From positions 1 through 43,268 of the forward strand of contig CAJUKX010000022.1 in the NCBI GenBank assembly GCA_910586975.1: a stretch of DNA of 43,268 nt. Reading direction: 5' to 3'. Position 1 is the first letter of the stretch; each line of letters starts with the position of its first letter. The DNA is from an uncultured Muribaculaceae bacterium. Its GTDB lineage: Bacteria; Bacteroidota; Bacteroidia; Bacteroidales; Muribaculaceae. Made by a program: the position numbers and the translations under genes. Of the stretch, positions 7,883 to 15,698 are shown in pieces. The notes under the pieces were generated by a model. The model saw only the letters and a list, made by a program, of their open reading frames with translations. It did not search any database and was not told the origin of the DNA.

Positions 7883-9067
7883 ATGAAATCACGACGATTT
7901 TTTCTTCTCTCGATACTGATTGCAGGCGCCACGGCTCTTGCATTTGCTTCTTCGTCTGCCTCAACGTGGGATGATGAAGAAGACGATATCTATTATAACG
8001 AGTCAAAGTCGAAAAACAAGACTCAAAACAACAAAAAAGGACAAAACTCAAACTACTATACTCCCGCAACCGTTGCAAGCGATTATCCTGATCCGTCAAC
8101 ATATACTCCCGCCGCAGGGAGCGGACTGAATGTGGATGTTGACACATATAATCGCCGTGGACAGTTCCTTGTGCCCGACTCCATATCGCTCGACTCGCTT
8201 GAAGTGCTCGAAAAGAATATGCAGAACAGCGACACTTACGGATATACACGCCGCCTGGAGCGCTTCCACAACGGTGATGTAGTCAACGGCTCTGATGATC
8301 AGGCATTGATTGACTCATATTACTCTCAACCTGCGACACAGGCAACAGACGTAAACATATACGTAAGCGCATCGCCATGGTATTCACCCTGGTATACAGG
8401 ATGGTATGGTGGTTGGTATGATCCCTGGTATGGCCCGTCATGGAACTGGCGCTGGAACATGGGATGGTACGATCCATGGTACTCATGGAGCTGGGGTCCG
8501 TCTTGGTCATGGGGTTGGGGTCCGTCATGGGGCTGCGGTCCTGCATGGGGCTGGGGACCCGGATGGGGAGCCGGTTGGCATCCCGGACATGGACCTTCGT
8601 GGGGAAATAACAACTGGTCGGTAAATAACCCCGGTGTATCAGGCACCCACCGTCCTTCGCACGGAACAGGGATGGCAGGCGTAAGCTCTACATCAGGTCG
8701 CAGACCCGGTGCCATCAGTGCCGGTGCGTCAAGCGCACGTCCCGGCAACATGGGTCGACCCGGCAATATGGGCTCAAGCTCAAACCGTCGTCCCGGTACA
8801 CAGGCCGCTCCATCATACGGCAGCTCGTCGGGCTCTAACCGAGGTACGATCAACACCAACCGCGGACGTAACCGCTCATATAACAACTCGAGCAGCGAAT
8901 CGCGATCAAACAATTCGTGGAACCGTAGCTCAAGCAGCAGTTCATCATCTCGCAGCAGCTGGGGTACCGGTGGCGGCGGCGCACGCTCTACCCACCAGTC
9001 AAGCGGCAGTTTCGGCGGTGGAAGCCGAAGCGGCGGCGGAGGTGGTGGCGGACGCGGACGTCGTTAA
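7883..9067 (+). CDS. Secreted low-complexity protein rich in Trp/Tyr, then Ser/Gly/Arg
   Basis: Function unknown. A signal peptide (MKSRRFFLLSILIAGATALAFASS) is followed by an acidic WDDEEDDIYYNESKSK segment and a roughly 100-residue structured part with DVDTYNRRG and RRLERFHNG. A 90-residue aromatic block with repeated WYxPWY and WGPSWGWGP units covers about residues 158-250, and the tail of about 140 residues is Ser/Gly/Arg/Asn-rich, ending GGGGGGRGRR. As I recall, similar Bacteroidales proteins have been labelled vitellogenin II-like, a name with no functional value. The composition suggests an exported, surface or matrix-associated, mostly disordered protein. Long reading frames on the opposite strand here are artefacts of the GC-rich repeats. 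It precedes a FadL-type porin. Confidence 0.8.
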   Translation: MKSRRFFLLSILIAGATALAFASSSASTWDDEEDDIYYNESKSKNKTQNNKKGQNSNYYTPATVASDYPDPSTYTPAAGSGLNVDVDTYNRRGQFLVPDSISLDSLEVLEKNMQNSDTYGYTRRLERFHNGDVVNGSDDQALIDSYYSQPATQATDVNIYVSASPWYSPWYTGWYGGWYDPWYGPSWNWRWNMGWYDPWYSWSWGPSWSWGWGPSWGCGPAWGWGPGWGAGWHPGHGPSWGNNNWSVNNPGVSGTHRPSHGTGMAGVSSTSGRRPGAISAGASSARPGNMGRPGNMGSSSNRRPGTQAAPSYGSSSGSNRGTINTNRGRNRSYNNSSSESRSNNSWNRSSSSSSSSRSSWGTGGGGARSTHQSSGSFGGGSRSGGGGGGGRGRR

Positions 9068-9083
9068 CTCCAAAGATATACAT

Positions 9084-9114
9084 ACCCGCAGACCGGATTA
9101 TCCGCTCTGCGGGT
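9084..9114 (+). terminator. Hairpin after the Trp/Tyr-rich gene
   Basis: ACCCGCAGA (9084-9092) pairs with TCTGCGGGT (9106-9114); the loop contains a further CGGA/TCCG pairing. Only a short AT-rich tail follows, so it is a plausible but not textbook terminator. Confidence 0.55.
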
Positions 9115-9245
9115 TATAAATTTAGGACTCTTTAAATGCTTATCCCCATAAACCAAAATACATTTAAAGTGTTAATATATTTAAATTAAAAACTGTAAAA
9201 AACGAATATGGATTTTATCCGTAAATAAATAATTCAGTTTCAGCT

Positions 9246-10859
9246 ATGAAAAAGACCCTACTTGCAGCCCTCGCAATAAGTGCTCCGGCAGTATTATCGG
9301 CACAGAGTGCTGTAGATGCATATCAACTTTCGCAGACAGAGCAGCGCGGCACAGCCCGATTCATGGCAATGGGCGGTGCATTCACTGCACTTGGCGGCGA
9401 CCTTTCAACTCTCAATCAGAACCCTGCCGGTATAGGTGTGTACAGACGCAGCGAAATAGGCGCGACACTCGACATCACTCCACGCAAGATCACCTCCACC
9501 ACCAACAGCACTAAGGAAAGCATGTCAAAGACCAAGGTGTACTGCAATAACTTCGGCTATGTAGGTACAGCCAGACTTGATGGCCTGTTGCGCACTTTCT
9601 CTTGGGGCGCCAGCTACAATCGCGTAACGTCATTCGACAGAGCTTATTCGGCTTATACCGCACGTACAAATGCTTCTTTATCCAATTATATAGCTTCGTT
9701 TACCAGCGCTCCGGAAAACGATCTGAATTTCGGCGAAAATTACAATCCATATCTTGACTCCAACGAAGACTGGCTTTCGATTCTTGCCTATAACTCGTTT
9801 ATGATTAATCCCAAGGCAGGTGGCGGCTACCAAGGTCTGCGCAATAGCGGAACTATTGGAGATGCCCTCTCTGAGGTTCGTGAAAGCGGATACGTAGACG
9901 AATACGCCATTGACTTCGGCGGCAATATAGGCAATGTGGTTATGTGGGGTATAGGTTTCGGCATCACCGACCTTAGCTTCAACCAGACCACTTACTACTC
10001 TGAAAGTATGGAAAAAGCAACCATACCTACCGAAACCGAAGGCCCCAACGGTGAAGTTATAGGCAAGCTGCAGGAAGGAAATGCCGGGGTTCAGCTTCGC
10101 AATTACCGAAACATAAACGGTAATGGTTTCAACCTCAAACTTGGTGTGATTGTCAAGCCCATAAACGAATTCCGTATTGGTTTTGCCGTACACACTCCCA
10201 CCTGGCATCACCTGTCATCATCGTCATACGCCGGTGTTGACTACAGTTACTATAATCCGGGCGCTGCCGAGAGTAAACTTAATCCCATAGCCGGTACTGA
10301 AGAGACCGATGATGCCTACTACAACTTCCATCTCAATTCGCCTTGGAAAATCATGGTAGGTGCAGCAGCCGTGATTGGCAACCAGGCAATTGTGAGTCTC
10401 GACTATGAGCGTCAGGCCTACAACAACACCAAGGTAAGCTATCAGGACCAACGCGGCGACTACGTGAGCGATGACTATGTGAACGATGATACCAAGGCAT
10501 ATTTCAAGGCCGCAAATATCTTCCGTTTAGGTGTGGAATACCGTCTTACTCCTGCATTCAGCCTGCGTGCCGGTTACAACTACACATCCACTTCTACCAA
10601 AGAAGATGCACTGAACGGCAATATGGAAATCTTTACAGCCGGAACAAACCCCGCCTACTCGCTCAACCGCTCGATCAACGCCCTGTCGCTCGGTGTTGGT
10701 TACCACTACCAGGCATTCTATGCTGATGCAGCCTACGTTTACCGTAATAAGAAATCAAGCTATTATGCTTTCACACCCTATCAGGATATAAGCTCACCTA
10801 AAGCCGACCTTACCGAAGTAACAAACTCTATCGTTCTGTCGGTAGGTTTCAAATTCTGA
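9246..10859 (+). CDS. OmpP1/FadL-family outer-membrane transport protein
   Basis: Outer-membrane beta-barrel for hydrophobic compounds. A signal peptide (MKKTLLAALAISAPAVLSAQ) is followed by the family hallmark region RGTARFMAMGGAFTALGGD and LNQNPAGIGVY, the N-terminal hatch of FadL/OmpP1 proteins. Alternating amphipathic strands run through the chain, and it ends in an aromatic terminal strand, SIVLSVGFKF. Its 537 residues match Bacteroidales members, which are often annotated as hemin receptor on weak grounds; the ligand is unknown. A strong terminator follows. I did not find a convincing TAnnTTTG promoter in the 178 bases upstream. Confidence 0.85.
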   Translation: MKKTLLAALAISAPAVLSAQSAVDAYQLSQTEQRGTARFMAMGGAFTALGGDLSTLNQNPAGIGVYRRSEIGATLDITPRKITSTTNSTKESMSKTKVYCNNFGYVGTARLDGLLRTFSWGASYNRVTSFDRAYSAYTARTNASLSNYIASFTSAPENDLNFGENYNPYLDSNEDWLSILAYNSFMINPKAGGGYQGLRNSGTIGDALSEVRESGYVDEYAIDFGGNIGNVVMWGIGFGITDLSFNQTTYYSESMEKATIPTETEGPNGEVIGKLQEGNAGVQLRNYRNINGNGFNLKLGVIVKPINEFRIGFAVHTPTWHHLSSSSYAGVDYSYYNPGAAESKLNPIAGTEETDDAYYNFHLNSPWKIMVGAAAVIGNQAIVSLDYERQAYNNTKVSYQDQRGDYVSDDYVNDDTKAYFKAANIFRLGVEYRLTPAFSLRAGYNYTSTSTKEDALNGNMEIFTAGTNPAYSLNRSINALSLGVGYHYQAFYADAAYVYRNKKSSYYAFTPYQDISSPKADLTEVTNSIVLSVGFKF

Positions 10860-10879
10860 TAAGCATTTTACAACTATAG

Positions 10880-10915
10880 CTCAGCCGCCGTTTATTACGG
10901 TGGCTGAGTTTTTTT
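10880..10915 (+). terminator. Strong rho-independent terminator after the FadL-type gene
   Basis: CTCAGCCGCCGT (10880-10891) pairs with ACGGTGGCTGAG (10897-10908) over 12 bp including one G-U pair, with a 5-base loop and seven T residues at 10909-10915. Confidence 0.93.
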
Positions 10916-10976
10916 GTACAGTCTTTATGAACAAACAGCCCTTGAAAAGCTTTATACAGCAAAGACAAAATGCTTT

Positions 10977-12413
10977 ATGAATTCCTCAACCATATATTCT
11001 AAATTCAAAGAAACTGTAAACAAATATCCCGATGCGCCGGCTGTCATAGAGGATGACAGGATGCTGTCATACACTGAACTTGACAATATGGCTGACAGCA
11101 TAATGGCTAAATTCTATGATTCCAAGCCCGATTTTGTAGGGATAGTAATGCACCACGGCGCCGAGCAGATTGCGGCCATGCTTGCGGTGCTGAAAAGCGG
11201 TGCAGCATACGTGCCTGCCGAGCCGTCGTTGCCCCAGGAACGCATAGACTATATGATGCAAACAGCCGGCGTTAAAATGATCATAACCGACAATTATTGC
11301 CGAAACCTAATCCCGGCCACCTATGCTATGGATAACCGTTCTAAAGCCCACGGTGTGGCTTACGTATTGTATACCTCAGGAACTACCGGCAAACCAAAAG
11401 GAGTTGTAGTCGAAAATCACTCTGTGGTCAATTATGCCCGTGCTTTCGAACACGAATTTCATACCGGGCCAGGCGACGTAATGCTCCAATATTCAGTTTG
11501 CTCATTCGACATTTTTGTGGAGGAAGTATTTACGACTCTTCTCAACGGAGCTGCCCTGTGCATACCGTCTACAGCGATACACAACGGTTCTCTTGCCGGA
11601 CTGATGAGATTTGCTGACCGACATAAGGTAACGATTATCGACGGATTCCCCTACCTGATAGCCGAGATGAACAAATTGCCGAAAATTCCAAACTCAATAA
11701 AATTGATAATAAGCGGAGGTGATGTAATACGCGACAGCTACATATCAAACTTGCGCGACAGAGGAGTAAAGATTTACAACACATACGGCCCCTCGGAAAC
11801 TACGGTATGCTCAAACTACTATCGCGTAGATAATGCCAAACCTCTGGGAGACGGCACATTCCCCATAGGCAAGGCTGTGCAAGGCGTCAGGGTAAAGATT
11901 CTTGACAAGAATCTGAATGAGGTAAAACGCGGTGATACGGGCGAAATTTGTATTTTCGGGGAAGGAGTGAGCCGCGGTTATCTCGGCAATCCCCCCGAGC
12001 AGAAGAACTTTGTGACACTTGACGACGGTACCCGCATGTACCGCAGCGGCGACCTCGGATATGAAATGCCCGACGGCAATATAGCATTTCTGCATCGACG
12101 CGACGAACAGGTAATGATTCTTGGCAAGAGAGTAGAACCCGAAGAAGTAGAAAATGTGTTGAATACATGCCCGTGCGTAGACCGTGGCGTGGTACGTGCG
12201 TTCAAGGATGAAAACAGTCTGCATTATCTTGTAGCATATATAATGGCCGGCAAGGACTGCACCCTGCATAAAGTGCGGGAATGGTTGAAATCAAAGCTTA
12301 CCTACTTCATGATTCCTGAGTTTTTTGTAAAGGTACACAGCATACCGCTAACACGTCGCGGCAAAGTAGATGTTGAGGCTCTGCCGGTGGTTATGAAAGA
12401 GGGAGGCGTATGA
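10977..12413 (+). CDS. Stand-alone amino-acid adenylation (NRPS A-domain) enzyme
   Basis: ATP-dependent activating enzyme of the NRPS adenylation type, forming an aminoacyl-AMP. All core motifs are readable: A2 LKSGAAYVPAEPSLP, A3 TSGTTGKPKG near residue 132, A4/A5 with CSFDIFVEE and YGPSETTVCS near 269, A7 YRSGDLG near 354, A8 RDEQVMILGKRVEPEEVE, and A10 RRGKVDVEALP with the catalytic Lys near 462. The Asp in FDIFVEE matches the residue that holds the alpha-amino group, so an amino acid substrate is likely. There is no carrier, condensation or thioesterase domain; the length resembles DltA. ATG 10977 is used because the upstream TTG 10914 lies in the preceding terminator's T-tract. Its stop overlaps the GNAT gene. 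No promoter was recognised between the terminator and the start. Confidence 0.85.
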   Translation: MNSSTIYSKFKETVNKYPDAPAVIEDDRMLSYTELDNMADSIMAKFYDSKPDFVGIVMHHGAEQIAAMLAVLKSGAAYVPAEPSLPQERIDYMMQTAGVKMIITDNYCRNLIPATYAMDNRSKAHGVAYVLYTSGTTGKPKGVVVENHSVVNYARAFEHEFHTGPGDVMLQYSVCSFDIFVEEVFTTLLNGAALCIPSTAIHNGSLAGLMRFADRHKVTIIDGFPYLIAEMNKLPKIPNSIKLIISGGDVIRDSYISNLRDRGVKIYNTYGPSETTVCSNYYRVDNAKPLGDGTFPIGKAVQGVRVKILDKNLNEVKRGDTGEICIFGEGVSRGYLGNPPEQKNFVTLDDGTRMYRSGDLGYEMPDGNIAFLHRRDEQVMILGKRVEPEEVENVLNTCPCVDRGVVRAFKDENSLHYLVAYIMAGKDCTLHKVREWLKSKLTYFMIPEFFVKVHSIPLTRRGKVDVEALPVVMKEGGV

Positions 12414-12859
12414 TGATTGAATTGCGCGTGATAGAGTCGGTAGATGAGCTTATAGCATGGCGCACGGAGGTAATAGCCAATGTGTTTGGCAAAAAGCCTG
12501 ATGAAGCCCTGCTCGAGGCCAACCGCAGGTATTATGAGAAACATTTGCCTGACGGCAGCCACGTAGCCGTCGTAGCATCACGCGATGGCACGGACTGCGG
12601 CTGTGGCGGGGTATGCTTTTCAGACGAGCTGCCGTCGCCCGACAATCCCGTAGGCCGTTGCGCCTATCTGATGAACATATACGTGCGCGAAGGGTATAGA
12701 AATGAAGGGATTGCCCACAGCATTGTCACGCATCTGATTGAAATAGCCCGTCAGCGCAATTGTGGCAAGATTTTTCTTGAAACCACCGCCGACGGACGCC
12801 CCGTTTATTATTCTCTTGGTTTCCGGGATATGCCGGATATGTTGAAATTATGGAATTGA
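12410..12859 (+). CDS. GNAT-family N-acetyltransferase
   Basis: Acetyl-CoA-dependent N-acyltransferase. In 149 residues it has the GNAT beta4-alpha3 block, YLMNIYVREGYRNEGIAHSI, with the RxxGxA-type pyrophosphate loop, and a C-terminal IFLETTADGRPVYYSLGF, typical of GNAT motif B. The start ATG 12410 overlaps the stop of the adenylation gene by 4 bases (a second ATG follows at 12413), and its end overlaps the esterase gene by 10 bases, so the three proteins are made together. It may acetylate the amino acid or product activated by its neighbour; this is inference from position only. Confidence 0.85.
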   Translation: MMIELRVIESVDELIAWRTEVIANVFGKKPDEALLEANRRYYEKHLPDGSHVAVVASRDGTDCGCGGVCFSDELPSPDNPVGRCAYLMNIYVREGYRNEGIAHSIVTHLIEIARQRNCGKIFLETTADGRPVYYSLGFRDMPDMLKLWN

Positions 12860-13527
12860 TAAATATTGACAAGCTGCAATGTCTTTGCAGCGATAATAAA
12901 TGCAACTCTAAGATTGCCTATATATTATATCCCATCGAGGGTTATCTGGACAAATGGATTGACCAAGCCGCTGAGGATTACGGCACAACTATAGTGGTGA
13001 TAACCGGAATGGATTGGGAAAATGTGTTCAGCCCGTGGCCGGCCAAGGGTGTGCCGGCAGGTAGTCCTGATTTCAAGGGCGAATCCGGTGAGTTTCTTGA
13101 TAAGCTTCAAAATGATGTAATCCCGAAGATTGAATCAAAAATCGGCTGCCATGCCACACCTGAACGCTCTCTCATAGGAATATCAATGTCGGGGCTGTTT
13201 GCTCTTTGGCAATGGTTATTGTGTGATACCTTTACCAACATAGCTTCGCTGTCGGGGTCGTTTTGGTATGATGGATTTATTGATTGGTTTGAAAAACAAC
13301 AAATCAGCGATAAAAGCGGACAAGCATTTTTTCTCTTGGGTACTCAGGAACCCAAATCTGGCATAAAAGCATTTCAATCAGTCGGTACTGCAACAGAGGC
13401 AATAGTGAGTCGGCTAAAAAATGACGGAATTAAAGTTAAGTTTATGAGTGTCCCGGGGAACCATTACTCCAATCCTGTACCAAGACTTGAAGCTGCCTTC
13501 TCAGCGCTGTATTCAGACCAAAGATAA
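12850..13527 (+). CDS. Alpha/beta-hydrolase-fold esterase (PF00756-like)
   Basis: Putative esterase related to the enterochelin esterase/esterase D group. The nucleophile elbow is GISMSG (Ser112), a GNHYS motif near residue 204 supplies the His, and ASLSGSFWYDGFIDWF follows the elbow as in Fes-like esterases. It has 225 residues and no signal peptide, so it is cytoplasmic. It overlaps the GNAT gene by 10 bases and ends the cassette. It could release or edit a thioester or ester made by the adenylation enzyme, or hydrolyse an ester conjugate; neither can be shown here. No clear terminator separates it from the converging gene at 13604. Confidence 0.75.
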   Translation: MELINIDKLQCLCSDNKCNSKIAYILYPIEGYLDKWIDQAAEDYGTTIVVITGMDWENVFSPWPAKGVPAGSPDFKGESGEFLDKLQNDVIPKIESKIGCHATPERSLIGISMSGLFALWQWLLCDTFTNIASLSGSFWYDGFIDWFEKQQISDKSGQAFFLLGTQEPKSGIKAFQSVGTATEAIVSRLKNDGIKVKFMSVPGNHYSNPVPRLEAAFSALYSDQR

Positions 13528-13603
13528 GTGATTGGGCCACCAACCCCACTGCCGAGTACCGGCTTGTCCTCTAATTTATGTATTTCGCAGGCTATGGTGT
13601 CAT

Positions 13604-13918
13604 TCAGAGCTGTGCGGCGTCTATTTCGTCTGCATAGGTATTAAGCCGGGTGGCAATGTCGCGGAATGCCCGGGCTAGTTGTGCATACTCGGCTTCTGTG
13701 AAAGCCCGTTCTTTGTGACATACAGTAGCACCGTGTAGCTTCTGAGATAACCATGATTGGGTACGATTAAAGTATTGTTCGGCCAGCTGAGTTTTGTTGA
13801 TTAGTCCTTTGAGTTCATTAAAAATCACAAATACAGCGCCGTCCTTATCATGTATCAATTGGCTACGGCGGTATTCGGGGTCGCAAAGTTGGTCGAATGC
13901 AGGTTTTGTGTTATCCAT
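13604..13918 (-). CDS. DUF5053-family small protein
   Basis: A 104-residue protein that matches my recollection of the Bacteroidales DUF5053 family: a helical N-terminus, then LAEQYFNRTQSWLSQKLHG (residues 45-63), a helix-turn-helix-like stretch, then FTEAEYAQLARAFRDIATRL. Such proteins are common in accessory regions of gut Bacteroidetes and have no known function; a DNA-binding or addiction-type role is speculation. It is convergent with the esterase gene, and no TAnnTTTG box was recognised upstream. Confidence 0.65.
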   Translation of the reverse strand: MDNTKPAFDQLCDPEYRRSQLIHDKDGAVFVIFNELKGLINKTQLAEQYFNRTQSWLSQKLHGATVCHKERAFTEAEYAQLARAFRDIATRLNTYADEIDAAQL

Positions 13919-14042
13919 AGTCTCTTTGTTTCTGTATTACAAATATTGTAAAAATTACATTAATATATTATTTTTTTAACCGGTTTTTTAATAATTCCCA
14001 GAGAGGGCGTAGTCAATACCCAAAAAAGCAGCTATAGTTTAT

Positions 14043-14390
14043 TTAACGCTTGACCTTTGTGCACCGCTTAAATATCTTGCAGTAAGCACACTGATTGCAC
14101 GAGGCACTTTTGAACTCTCGATCGCATTCGTCTGATTTACGGGCAGCAGCTTCAGCTACTATATCGTCATAATTCCTATAAATACCGGTATATACCCCTG
14201 TCCGCTCGCACTCTCTGAGTCCTCTGAAAAGGTCTGTATCTTCAATTTCTTTCCTGATTTCCTCATCTGTAGGCGTTTCTTCAAATTTAAAAATAGGCTT
14301 CCCTCGGATTGCACACCACAGCATAATAATTGCATAATATAACATGACTATAGCAATAGTACAACCGATAATTTTACCAAGTATCATCAT
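14043..14390 (-). CDS. Small membrane-anchored protein with a C-terminal cysteine cluster
   Basis: Unrecognised 115-residue protein. Residues 3-28 form one membrane helix (LGKIIGCTIAIVMLYYAIIML), followed by an acidic cytoplasmic-looking linker and a Cys-rich tail with Cys89, 98, 101, 104 and 110 (CNQCAYCKIFKRC), spaced like a zinc or iron-sulfur site. It has its own well-placed promoter at 14430-14461. The neighbour upstream on the same strand is the FtsZ-fold protein, 93 bases away. That the two work together is only a guess from order. Confidence 0.6.
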   Translation of the reverse strand: MMILGKIIGCTIAIVMLYYAIIMLWCAIRGKPIFKFEETPTDEEIRKEIEDTDLFRGLRECERTGVYTGIYRNYDDIVAEAAARKSDECDREFKSASCNQCAYCKIFKRCTKVKR

Positions 14391-14429
14391 AATTATATCT
14401 GCTTTAACATTAATCCATTAGAGCTTTTG

Positions 14430-14461
14430 CAAATATAATAAAAATATAACAAACGAACAAA
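14430..14461 (-). promoter_or_regulatory. Promoter of the Cys-cluster membrane protein
   Basis: On the minus strand, TTTG (14458-14461) is followed after 20 bases by TATATTTG (14430-14437), a full Bacteroidetes promoter about 40 bases before the start codon. Confidence 0.65.
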
Positions 14462-14483
14462 CAGATATCGAATACGCTATATC

Positions 14484-15191
14484 TTACGAGATGATTGCCG
14501 ACAATCGGATTGAATTTGCCGTCAAGCGGCAGTCGCGCGACAAAGCCCAGATTACATCTGTAGTTTCGGGCATTTTTTCAATAAAATCATTCAACGGCAA
14601 TAATTCCTTTATTTTCAATGGGGTTTCACTCTGCGGATTATAATACAATATCAGAGATATGTTCTTGGCAGCGTTCAATAAAGATTCAGATATTGATTTG
14701 CCAAGAGTATTCAAGGCGGTGGCAATCCGTTTACCACGTCTTTTTACAATCACATCCCTTACATAAAAATGGCATGAATTTCTAAGTGTTGTTTCTAAAT
14801 CGTTAAAGGTAAAACAAATCATACCCGGCAAGAATAATGGATCAAGGAGATTCTTGACAACCGATTCCATCTGATCTAAGCTTACAACAGTTTTAGAATC
14901 ATAATCGGTATGGTCAAACTCGGTTGGCCGAGTTGTGACTATTACTGTAAGAACGTTGGCGTCATAAAATGATTTGGAAACCTGCATGGCAATATCATCC
15001 TGTGAGTCAACACACATAATTGCCAAAAGACTTGTGTCAGAAGGTTGAATAGATTGAACAGACTCAGCCATATATGCCGAAACTGCATCATAACCATATT
15101 CTGAAACATTTCTTATAACCGACTCTGTCCCTTTACCAAAACCAATGACATGAATGCTTACAGGATGTGTTAATAGTAAGTTGTCTTCCAT
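14484..15191 (-). CDS. Degenerate FtsZ/tubulin-fold protein (pseudo-GTPase)
   Basis: The 235 residues align by eye along FtsZ. Residues 12-40 (SIHVIGFGKGTESVIRNVSE) match FtsZ beta1-alpha1 (IKVIGVGGGGGNAV). Residues 54-88 match the strand, T4 loop and helix before LTVAVVTKPF, but the T4 GGGTGTG is replaced by DSQDDIA. Residues 108-165 match helix H7, the T7 loop and helix H8: PGMICFTFNDLETTL stands for PGLMNVDFADVRTVM, with Asn to Cys and the first Asp to Thr. Residues 170-235 follow the FtsZ C-terminal domain (SLLNAAKNISLILYYN and NSIRLSAI). The T3/T5 region and C-terminal tail are missing. GTP binding and hydrolysis are therefore unlikely. It is much smaller than FtsZ (about 380-430). It could be an assembly partner of FtsZ or an unrelated use of the fold. 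Confidence 0.65.
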   Translation of the reverse strand: MEDNLLLTHPVSIHVIGFGKGTESVIRNVSEYGYDAVSAYMAESVQSIQPSDTSLLAIMCVDSQDDIAMQVSKSFYDANVLTVIVTTRPTEFDHTDYDSKTVVSLDQMESVVKNLLDPLFLPGMICFTFNDLETTLRNSCHFYVRDVIVKRRGKRIATALNTLGKSISESLLNAAKNISLILYYNPQSETPLKIKELLPLNDFIEKMPETTDVIWALSRDCRLTANSIRLSAIIS

Positions 15192-15220
15192 TTTTTATGT
15201 TTTGCATTTAATATTTGCAG

Positions 15221-15228
15221 CAAAATTA
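15221..15228 (-). promoter_or_regulatory. -7 box (TAATTTTG) of the FtsZ-fold gene
   Basis: TAATTTTG on the minus strand, 29 bases before the start codon at 15191. No -33 TTG lies at the usual 19-21 base spacing. Confidence 0.45.
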
Positions 15229-15263
15229 TGCAAAACATGTATCAATTTTGGTATCAGGTTGCA

Positions 15264-15698
15264 TCAATTAATATACTCTGCTTTTGGAACAGAAGATTCT
15301 GTTCCGGTGACGACGGGCATTTTATAATCAGTCCATGCCAATATACCGCCTTTCATGTCCACTACCTTATAACCCTCATTTGCCAGATAGTTTGCGGCTT
15401 CATTGCTGCGGCGTCCGCTGCGGCAATATACATAGACTGTCTTGGTTTTGTCGAGCTTCTTGGCACCTTCTTTGAAATCTTTCTGATTGAGCCAATCAAG
15501 CAGATGCGCACCCTCAAGGTGGCCGGCCTGATACTCGTCAAGGGTGCGAACATCAAGAAGGTATGAATCGGAGTCTTGCAAAAGCTTTTCCTGAAATACA
15601 TCAGGTGAGACTACCTCAACGTTGGGATTTGAGGCCTTTGTGCCACATGCTGTCATAACTATTAACGCTATCAGGGAAATTATTTTCAAAATTTTCAT
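15264..15698 (-). CDS. Rhodanese-like lipoprotein
   Basis: Exported single-domain rhodanese. A lipoprotein signal peptide ends IVMTAC with the lipobox Cys18. The domain shows LLDVRTLDEYQAGHLEGAHLL and the active-site loop YCRSGRRS with Cys92, as in thiosulfate sulfurtransferase/PspE-like proteins. Its 144 residues form one complete domain. It is translationally coupled to the HAD phosphatase, whose stop overlaps its start by 4 bases. The active Cys is present, so persulfide transfer or periplasmic thiol chemistry is plausible; the substrate is unknown. Confidence 0.88.
   Translation of the reverse strand: MKILKIISLIALIVMTACGTKASNPNVEVVSPDVFQEKLLQDSDSYLLDVRTLDEYQAGHLEGAHLLDWLNQKDFKEGAKKLDKTKTVYVYCRSGRRSNEAANYLANEGYKVVDMKGGILAWTDYKMPVVTGTESSVPKAEYIN

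Noticed and set aside
8342..8640. CRISPR-like or satellite repeat from the regular TGG/GGT pattern
   Set aside because: The periodicity is codon usage for Trp, Tyr and Gly in a coding sequence, without spacers or exact repeats.
8326..8913. 195-codon open frame on the minus strand
   Set aside because: It is the mirror of the Trp/Gly/Ser-rich repeats; low complexity removes stops. The plus frame has the signal peptide and sensible domain order.
9678..10211. 177-codon open frame on the minus strand
   Set aside because: Opposite the FadL-type porin; no motif and no promoter.
10914..10976. N-terminal extension of the adenylation enzyme from TTG 10914
   Set aside because: It would start inside the T-tract of the preceding terminator; ATG 10977 fits the usual A-domain start.
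10977..12413. Identification of the adenylation enzyme as DltA
   Set aside because: The length and domain content resemble DltA, but there is no dltC or dltD near it, and the MBOAT gene at 35727-37220 belongs to another operon with SGNH partners.
15228..15566. 112-codon open frame on the plus strand
   Set aside because: Opposite the rhodanese lipoprotein gene with its active-site loop and lipobox.
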